A DNA stretch of 64,000 nucleotides, taken from Nocardioides sp. GY 10127. Its GTDB lineage: Bacteria > Actinomycetota > Actinomycetes > Propionibacteriales > Nocardioidaceae. The position numbers and the translations under genes were made by a program. The notes under the pieces are model-generated. The model was not told the DNA's origin. It searched no databases and saw only the letters and a list, made by a program, of their open reading frames with translations. Of this stretch, positions 58,434 through 64,000 are shown piece by piece. The stretch is taken from contig NZ_STGL01000006.1 in NCBI RefSeq assembly GCF_004919085.1, positions 186,001 through 250,000 of the forward strand, in the 5' to 3' direction. Position 1 is the first letter of the stretch. The number at the start of each line of letters is the position of its first letter.

Positions 58434-59474
58434 GTGACGAACGAGGCCGGCCCGGAGCAGTCCGGGGCCCTCCTGACCCTGCCCCGCAACGTCTTCCTGG
58501 ACGGGCCGAACGAGGTCGCCCGCCCGGACTTCGACCTGTTCCGCGACACCCTCAACGGCCACTTCTACCCGGCCACGATCACCGCCCTGGAGGCCCGCCC
58601 GGGCACCAAGGGGCCGCGCATCGCCGCCGCCCACCTGCCCCTGACCACGATCGGCTACGTGCGGCCCGGGACGCGGGCGAGCGTCGACCCCGGGGACCTG
58701 GCCGCCTACCACGTGAACGTGGCGCTCGACGGCCGCGTCGTCTCCCGCTGCGGCGACCAGACGGCGGTGGCCTCGCCCCGGGTCGCGACCGTCTTCAGCC
58801 CGGACCGGCACACCTCGCTGCCCGACTGGGAGGCCGACGCCGCGCAGCTGTCGATCAAGCTCGCCCGCACCCGCGTGGAGGAGGAGCTGGGCGCGATGCT
58901 GGGGCGCCCGGTGGTCACCCCGATCTCCTTCCGGCTCGCGATGCCGGTCGACTCCGGCGCGGGCGCGCGCTGGCTCAGCCTGCTCAACGCGCTGCTCGCC
59001 GCGATCGGGGGCTCGGCCGCCGAGGGGCCCGAGCGCCGCCACGTGGAGCTCCTCGAGCGGGCGCTCATCTCCGGGCTGCTGCTGTCGCAGGCGCACTCCT
59101 ACGCCGACGAGCTCCACGCAGGCAGGACGCAGCCGGCACCGCACCGCGCGCTGGACCGGGTCGTGGAGCAGATCGAGCACGAGCCGGACCGTCCCTACAC
59201 GGTCGCCGACCTCGCCGCGATCGCCGGGACGAGCGCCCGGAGCCTCCAGTACGCCTTCCAGGAGCGCTTCGGCCTCTCGCCGATGCAGCTGGTCCGGCAG
59301 GTCCGCCTCGACCGCGTCCACGACGACCTCGCCGAGGGCACCGGCACCGTCTCGGAGATCGCCGCCTACTGGGGCTTCAGCAACCCGAGCCGGTTCGCGC
59401 AGGCCTACCGCGAGCGGTTCAAGGAGTACCCAGCCGCCACCCTGGAGTCGGGGCGCCGGAGCCGCCGCCCCTGA
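58434..59474 (+). CDS. AraC-family transcriptional regulator
   Basis: 346 residues from the GTG at 58434 (GAGGAG 6 nt upstream). An N-terminal AraC-type sensor domain, then a C-terminal double helix-turn-helix (YTVADLAAIAGTSARSLQYA, VSEIAAYWGFSNPSRFAQAY). It sits between the divergent flavin hydroxylase and a convergent-direction CocE hydrolase downstream; both carry a matching palindrome, so it is the probable activator of the cluster. Confidence 0.88.
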   Translation: MTNEAGPEQSGALLTLPRNVFLDGPNEVARPDFDLFRDTLNGHFYPATITALEARPGTKGPRIAAAHLPLTTIGYVRPGTRASVDPGDLAAYHVNVALDGRVVSRCGDQTAVASPRVATVFSPDRHTSLPDWEADAAQLSIKLARTRVEEELGAMLGRPVVTPISFRLAMPVDSGAGARWLSLLNALLAAIGGSAAEGPERRHVELLERALISGLLLSQAHSYADELHAGRTQPAPHRALDRVVEQIEHEPDRPYTVADLAAIAGTSARSLQYAFQERFGLSPMQLVRQVRLDRVHDDLAEGTGTVSEIAAYWGFSNPSRFAQAYRERFKEYPAATLESGRRSRRP

Positions 59475-59490
59475 GGCTGACCCGGGCACC

Positions 59491-59516
59491 TGCGCACACC
59501 GTCTGCGCACACCGTC
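59491..59516. repeat. Two-copy 13-nt direct repeat before the CocE-type gene
   Basis: TGCGCACACCGTC occurs twice in tandem, 59491-59503 and 59504-59516. It lies between the AraC gene and the hydrolase gene and may be part of the regulatory region. Confidence 0.6.
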
Positions 59517-59577
59517 TGTGGGGCCTGCGCAGACCGGCTGCCCCGGCCCCGGCTCACCCTGCACCGTGTCCTCGTCG

Positions 59578-59594
59578 GTGACGCGCGTCACGTC
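59578..59594. promoter_or_regulatory. Palindromic site upstream of the CocE-type hydrolase
   Basis: GTGACGCGCGTCACGTC, a 14-bp perfect palindrome with tail, matches the site at 58183-58199 at 14 of 17 positions or better. It lies 73 bp before the hydrolase ATG. It points to common control with the flavin hydroxylase. Confidence 0.7.
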
Positions 59595-59666
59595 CGAGGA
59601 GGACGGCGGCGACCCGGCCGGCCCGTCGTCCGGGCCGCCCACGACACAGCGGAAAGCGAGAACCCG

Positions 59667-61349
59667 ATGACGCAGGACACGACCTCCACCCGGGCACCCG
59701 GCTGGAGCCGCCCGCCGCTCCCGCCGGAGGGCGAGGCGCACTTCCTCGAGGACCACCCGTTCGACCTGGTGCGCACGCCGCTGCCCGAGAGCGTGCTGGT
59801 CGAGGAGGCCCGCATCACGATGCGCGACGGCGTGGTGCTGGCCGCGACGGTCTTCCGCCCGGCCGACGGCTCGGTGGTCCCGGTCCTCGCGACGTCCACC
59901 CCCTACGGCAAGGACGACTACGGGCAGTGGGACCACTTCCGCGACGCGCCCGAGGGCAACGTCCCCGGCGGTGGCTTCTACCTCGGCCAGGTGACCGTCT
60001 CCGACCACACGCCGTTCGAGGCCCCGGACCCGGGCTACTGGGTGCCCGAGGGCTACGCGGTGCTGCTGGTGGACCACCCCGGCCTCGGCCGCTCCGACTC
60101 CAACCCGTCCTCCGGCCTCGGCATCGAGGAGCGCTGGCGCGACGTGATGGCGTGGGTCGAGGAGCAGGAGTGGTCGACCGGGAAGGTCGGCATGAGCGGC
60201 GTCTCGGCGCTGTGCGCCGTCCAGTGGATGGCGGCCATGGACCCCGCCCCGCCGCAGCTCAAGGCCATCATCCCGTGGGAGGGCATCAACGAGAGCGGCC
60301 CCGCGGGCGGCTACGGCGGCATCCCCGAGGTCGCCTTCCCCGAGTGGCTCGGCCACGTGTGGATCGGCCCCAACGTCAACCCCGAGGCCCAGGGCCCGGA
60401 GCCGGCGCTGTTCGACTGGGCCTACGACGTCTCGCGCATCTCGGTGCCGGCCCTCGTCTGCGCCAGCTTCTCCGACCAGGAGCTGCACAGCTGGGACACC
60501 TTCCACGCGTTCGGGCGGATGCAGAGCGAGCACAAGTGGCTCTACAACCACCGCCGGCAGAAGTGGGGCGCCTACTACGGCGCGCCCGAGCTGGCCCTGC
60601 AGAAGGCGTTCCTGGACCGCTTCCTCAAGGACGACGAGACCGCCTTCACCGACCAGCCCCGGGTCCGCCTGGAGGTCAACGAGAGCCGCGACGTGCACAA
60701 GGTCCTCACCGCGCAGGAGTGGCCGCTGCCCGAGACGGTCTACGAGACCTGGCACCTGGACGCCCGCGAGGGCCTGCTCGCCGCCGCCGAGCCGAGCACC
60801 CCGGCCGCCGTGACCATCGCGCCCGCCCCGGTCGACGACACCGACAACCGCGCGGTCTTCGACCTGACCTTCACCGAGGACACCGACCTCGTGGGCCACA
60901 TGGTCCTCCACCTCGCCGTCGAGGCGGTGGGCACCACGGACGTCGACCTGTTCGTGGGTGTGGAGAAGCTGGACGCCCAGGGCGACGAGGTGTACTTCTA
61001 CAGCGCCTCCGGCGGCAACGCGAACGGACCCGTGACGCGGGGCTGGCTCCGCGCCTCCAAGCGGACACTGGACGAGGCCCGCTCGACCGCCTGGCGGCCC
61101 GTGCTCGACCTGTCCACCGACGCGCCGCTCACGCCCGGCGAGATCACCGACGTCACCATCCCGCTGATGCCGTCCGGGACGACGTTCCGCGCCGGCGAGA
61201 CGCTGCGGCTGGTCGTCCAGTCGTGGTCCACGCCCGGGCAGTGGGAGGGCGGGGAGTGCCGCGTCTGGGCCGCGCACCAGGAGGGCTCGGCGCGTCTCCA
61301 CACCGGCCCCGGCCTCGGCGCGCGACTCGTCGTCCCCCGCCTGGGCTGA
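59667..61349 (+). CDS. CocE/NonD-family hydrolase
   Basis: 560 residues. LAATVFRPADGSVVPVLATS, SGVSALCAVQW with nucleophile Ser180 and a C-terminal beta jelly-roll (VIRASGG-like, YFYSASGGNANGPVTRGWLR) are characteristic of CocE/X-Pro dipeptidyl-peptidase-like alpha/beta hydrolases. It probably hydrolyses an ester or amide bond in the same pathway as the flavin hydroxylase. ATG at 59667. Confidence 0.9.
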   Translation: MTQDTTSTRAPGWSRPPLPPEGEAHFLEDHPFDLVRTPLPESVLVEEARITMRDGVVLAATVFRPADGSVVPVLATSTPYGKDDYGQWDHFRDAPEGNVPGGGFYLGQVTVSDHTPFEAPDPGYWVPEGYAVLLVDHPGLGRSDSNPSSGLGIEERWRDVMAWVEEQEWSTGKVGMSGVSALCAVQWMAAMDPAPPQLKAIIPWEGINESGPAGGYGGIPEVAFPEWLGHVWIGPNVNPEAQGPEPALFDWAYDVSRISVPALVCASFSDQELHSWDTFHAFGRMQSEHKWLYNHRRQKWGAYYGAPELALQKAFLDRFLKDDETAFTDQPRVRLEVNESRDVHKVLTAQEWPLPETVYETWHLDAREGLLAAAEPSTPAAVTIAPAPVDDTDNRAVFDLTFTEDTDLVGHMVLHLAVEAVGTTDVDLFVGVEKLDAQGDEVYFYSASGGNANGPVTRGWLRASKRTLDEARSTAWRPVLDLSTDAPLTPGEITDVTIPLMPSGTTFRAGETLRLVVQSWSTPGQWEGGECRVWAAHQEGSARLHTGPGLGARLVVPRLG

Positions 61350-61382
61350 GCGGCTTCGACAGGGCGTCCGGCCGCCGGGCCG

Positions 61383-61844
61383 TCAGCCGCGGTCGCGGTC
61401 CGGCAGCTGGACGTCGTCGAGGGCCGCGCGGCCCGCGCGGTCACCGGCGGTCTCGCTGTCGCGGTGGCGGGCGCTGCGGCGGGCCTTGAGGAACAGGATC
61501 GGCAGGAACAGCGTCGCGAGCGCGGTGGCGAGCCAGACGATCACCATCGCGGCCACCCAGGTGCCGATGCCGCTGATCGAGAGCGAGCTGGTGAGCATCG
61601 TCGTGACGATGAGGGCCAGCAGCGTGGAGATGATCCCCGCCCCGCCCATGAGCACCTCGGCGTTCCGCTCGGCGAGCCGGCTCACGAAGGGGCTGAGCAG
61701 CGCCTGGGCCACGGAGAACACCAGGACGGCCAGGATGAAGCCCTCGACCCCGAGGGTCATCTGGTCGAGGATCAGGGCGGCCACCACGAGGCCGACCGCG
61801 GACGAGCCGATGAACACGGCCAGACGGATGAGCAGACGGATCAT
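61383..61844 (-). CDS. Four-helix membrane protein, phage-holin-superfamily-IV-like
   Basis: 153 residues with four hydrophobic helices (about 5-25, 33-50, 66-88, 94-115) and a charged C-terminal tail (RRSARHRDSETAGD). The helix and loop pattern resembles the actinobacterial PF04020-type 4-TM family. Function unknown, no phage genes nearby. ATG start; convergent with the CocE-type gene, 33 bp apart. Confidence 0.75.
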   Translation of the reverse strand: MIRLLIRLAVFIGSSAVGLVVAALILDQMTLGVEGFILAVLVFSVAQALLSPFVSRLAERNAEVLMGGAGIISTLLALIVTTMLTSSLSISGIGTWVAAMVIVWLATALATLFLPILFLKARRSARHRDSETAGDRAGRAALDDVQLPDRDRG

Positions 61845-61977
61845 GGCGCTTCCCCCTCGAGGTCACGCGCGGGCGCGAGCGCGCCCGCGACACCGGCGAC
61901 GCTAGTGGCGCAGCACCCCGAGGGGGCAGGGCCGCGCGGGGATCTCACCCCGTGCGGGTGAGCCCTGACCCGGCCCG

Positions 61978-63633
61978 TCAGCCCCGCCCGACGGCGGGCG
62001 CCCCGGCCGCGGCGGCCCGGCCCGCCGGCGACGTGGACCAGGTCTGCCACCCGCCGTCCAGGTTGCGCACCCGGCGCCCGTGCTGGCGCAGGAGGCGGTC
62101 GGCGACGTGCGCGCGCTGGCCGACCCCGCAGTAGACGACGAGCTCGCCCGCGGGCAGGGCCCCGACCTGCCGGCGCAGCCCGTCCAGCGGCACGTTGAGC
62201 GCGCCCGGCAGGTGCCCGGCGGCGAACTCCTCGGGGGTGCGGACGTCGAGCAGGGTGGCCCCGGCGCCGACGGCCTCCGCGACCTCGTGCCACTGGATCG
62301 CGTCGTCGAGGCCGGCGAGGCGGTTCTCGGCGACGTACCCGACGACGTTGACCGGGTCCTTCGCGGAGCCGAACGGCGGGGCGTAGGCCAGCTCGAGGTC
62401 GGCGAGCTCGTCCACGTGCAGCCCGGCCTGCAGGGCGGTGGCGATGACGTCCACCCGCTTGTCGACGCCTTCGTGACCGACGGCCTGGACGCCGAGGAGC
62501 CGGCCGTCGCGCCGGTGGACGACCTTCAACGTCATCGGCTGCGCGCCCGGGTAGTACCCGGCGTGGGAGGCCGGGTGGGTGTGCACGACGCCGACGTCGA
62601 CGCCGGCCGCCCGCGCCCGCTTCTCGCTCCAGCCGCTCATGGCGACGGTGAGCCCGAAGACCCTGACGATCGCGGTCGAGACGCTGGCGCCCGAGCGCAC
62701 CGTGCGGCCCGCGAGGGTGTCGGCGACCCGGCGGCCGTGACGGTTGGCCAGGTTGGCCAGCGGCACGAGCGCGGCGCCGCCGTCGACGGCGTCGGTCTTC
62801 TCGGCGACGTCCCCGACGGCGAAGACGCGCCGGTCGGAGGTGCGCTGCTGGTCGTCCACGGCGATGCCCCCACGGGGGCCGATCGCGAGGCCCGCGGCCC
62901 GCGCCAGCGTGGTGTCGGGGCGGACGCCCACCGCGAACAGCACGAGGTCGGCGTCCACGCTGCGCCCGTCGGCGAGGGTCACGCTGCACTCCTCCAGGGA
63001 GGCCAGGCTGGTGCCGAGCTCGAGGCGCACGCCGTGGGCCTCGAGCTCGTCGGCGACGCGGAGCGCCATCTCCGGGTCGAGGGGCGCCATCACCTGGTCC
63101 GCGAGCTCGACGACCGTGACGTCGAGCCCCCGCTCCCGGAGGTTCTCCGCGGCCTCGAGCCCGATGAACCCGGCGCCGAGGACGACGGCGGAGCGGGCGT
63201 GCGCCACGGCCTCGACCAGGGCGTCGAGGTCCTCGACGGTGCGCAGCGTGTGGCCGCGCTCGCGGCCCGGGACGTCCGGCACGAACGGCGCCGCCCCCGG
63301 GGAGAGGACCAGGTGGTCGTAGGTCTCGGTGCCGACCGCGCCGGTGCTCAGGTCGGTGACGGTCACCGTGCGGGCGGCGGTGTCGACGGCGGTCACCTCG
63401 TGCCGGACGCGGACGTCGATCCCGAACCGGGCCCGGAGGGTCTCCGGGGTCTGCAGCAGGAGGTCGTCGCGGTCGGCGATGGTGCCGGAGAGGTGGTAGG
63501 GCAGGCCGCAGTTGGCGAACGAGACGTAGCCGCTGCGCTCGAGCACGACGATCTCGGCGTCCTCCCGCAACCGACGCAGCCGCGCCGCCGTGGACATGCC
63601 CCCGGCGACTCCCCCGACGATGACGACCTTCAC
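61978..63633 (-). CDS. CoA-disulfide-reductase-like flavoprotein with C-terminal rhodanese domain
   Basis: 551 residues from the GTG at 63633 (GGAGGAG upstream). GGVAGGMSTAARLRRLRED is the FAD fold; Cys42 (NCGLPYH) is the redox-active Cys of CoA disulfide reductase/NADH peroxidase-type enzymes. ALNVPLDGLRRQ and VVYCGVGQRAHV with Cys502 make a C-terminal rhodanese domain. The fusion is typical of sulfur-transfer oxidoreductases (NPSR/CoADR-Rhd). It may reduce persulfides or CoA disulfides. Confidence 0.9.
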   Translation of the reverse strand: MKVVIVGGVAGGMSTAARLRRLREDAEIVVLERSGYVSFANCGLPYHLSGTIADRDDLLLQTPETLRARFGIDVRVRHEVTAVDTAARTVTVTDLSTGAVGTETYDHLVLSPGAAPFVPDVPGRERGHTLRTVEDLDALVEAVAHARSAVVLGAGFIGLEAAENLRERGLDVTVVELADQVMAPLDPEMALRVADELEAHGVRLELGTSLASLEECSVTLADGRSVDADLVLFAVGVRPDTTLARAAGLAIGPRGGIAVDDQQRTSDRRVFAVGDVAEKTDAVDGGAALVPLANLANRHGRRVADTLAGRTVRSGASVSTAIVRVFGLTVAMSGWSEKRARAAGVDVGVVHTHPASHAGYYPGAQPMTLKVVHRRDGRLLGVQAVGHEGVDKRVDVIATALQAGLHVDELADLELAYAPPFGSAKDPVNVVGYVAENRLAGLDDAIQWHEVAEAVGAGATLLDVRTPEEFAAGHLPGALNVPLDGLRRQVGALPAGELVVYCGVGQRAHVADRLLRQHGRRVRNLDGGWQTWSTSPAGRAAAAGAPAVGRG

Positions 63634-64000
63634 GGCTGCTCTCCTCCTGCTCGGCCCGGTGCCCTGTGCCCGGCGCCCTCTCGCTGTGGCCGCGGGACGA
63701 CGGCCCGCACGAGGGACGACCCATCCCCCACCCCGGATATTCCTCGCTCCGGGCGACTCGGGACAGGTGTCGGGGCGGAACGGGGACGGTGGCCGGGTCG
63801 GGTCGCGACCAAGGTCCCGGTCGCGGAGGAACCACGGACCCGGGAACACTCGTGCACCGCTCGCCTCAGGACGCCTGTCGTCCAGCCGATCAGAGCAGCG
63901 CAACCGTTGACAACCGGCGTCCGGAGGCCTGCACAAACCCTGTGCGCGCAGCGCACGTCGTGATTGACTGGCGGCCTGTCGGGGGGCGGCTAGGAGAGGA
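63634..64000. other. Gene-free end of window (promoter side of the reductase gene)
   Basis: 367 bp with no complete gene. It includes a TTGACA box at 63907-63912 pointing right (no convincing -10 at the usual distance), and the window ends in TAGGAGAGGA, which would suit a ribosome binding site for a gene just outside. Otherwise nothing recognisable. Confidence 0.4.

Noticed and set aside
61383..61844. Prophage holin
   Set aside because: No other phage genes are nearby; the protein belongs to a cellular 4-TM family that shares only the holin name.
63907..63935. Sigma-70-type promoter with TTGACA
   Set aside because: The -35 box is good but the hexamer 17 bp on (TGCACA) is a poor -10, and no gene start is visible in the window.

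Overview
The window is chromosomal DNA from a high-GC actinomycete. The evidence is the codon use, the many GTG starts, and the gene content and order: ychF, xseA-xseB, a DUF4245 gene, glpX, ispH, a PIN-PhoH gene and a short-chain-type isoprenyl diphosphate synthase. The order resembles Micrococcales-type genomes, but no rRNA or other marker in the window fixes the genus. Genes are densely packed and often overlap by 4 bp (ATGA/GTGA).

Layout. 0-5.6 kb holds the end of a glutamate-type dehydrogenase, a 2-oxoadipate dioxygenase/decarboxylase (DUF1338) and, convergent to them, a PucR regulator, a flavin-linked oxidase and an SDR dehydrogenase. 5.6-12 kb is the accessory stretch: a 73-bp tandem palindromic array, an HNH nuclease, a PD-(D/E)XK-like protein, a DinB protein, a toxin-antitoxin cluster (MntA/HepT, orphan HigA and a HigB remnant fused in frame to HepT), a truncated secreted protein with a small membrane partner, an IS256-family remnant and a frameshifted DUF4240 lipoprotein. 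12-30.8 kb is mostly housekeeping: YchF, a K+ channel with two RCK domains, exonuclease III, RmuC, a YciO/Sua5 protein, IspH, exonuclease VII, a molybdate regulator-modABC operon, GlpX, two alpha/beta hydrolases and an MsiK-like sugar-transport ATPase. 30.9-34.9 kb carries both a class I and a class II fumarase, then a thioesterase. 34.9-40.2 kb holds a lytic transglycosylase, a repeat-rich gap, PIN-PhoH, an isoprenyl diphosphate synthase and a hemolysin-III-like membrane protein. 40.3-48.8 kb holds an MFS exporter with an ArsR-type regulator, a LacI regulator, a GH1 beta-glucosidase and a sugar ABC importer that lacks its own ATPase. 48.9-56.1 kb holds a DUF255 thioredoxin-like protein, a second repeat-rich gap, an ABC-F ATPase, a Ca-binding-repeat surface protein and a NERD protein; tails copied from the ABC-F 3' end follow the last two. 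56.1-61.4 kb is a catabolic-looking cluster: SnoaL-like protein, MhpA-type flavin hydroxylase, AraC regulator and CocE-type hydrolase, with a shared palindrome upstream of the hydroxylase and the hydrolase. 61.4-64 kb holds a 4-TM membrane protein and a CoA-disulfide-reductase/rhodanese fusion.

How genes work together. The sugar importer at 45.3-48.8 kb lacks an ATPase, and the MsiK-like ATPase at 28.9 kb is the obvious candidate to energise it; LacI and a GCAAGCGCTTGC operator would control it. The molybdate regulator, binding protein, permease and ATPase form one tightly overlapping operon inserted between DUF4245 and glpX.

The most unusual signals are two families of intergenic palindromic repeats. 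Family A is a 73-bp tandem array at 5.68-6.02 kb with a two-unit copy at 18.78-18.90 kb. Family B pairs a long hairpin with a half-hairpin 96-98 bp further on, at 26.5, 36.2-36.7 and 51.0-51.5 kb. Also notable are the HepT-HigB chimera and the duplicated ABC-F tails. All statements come from reading the sequence; no database search was run.
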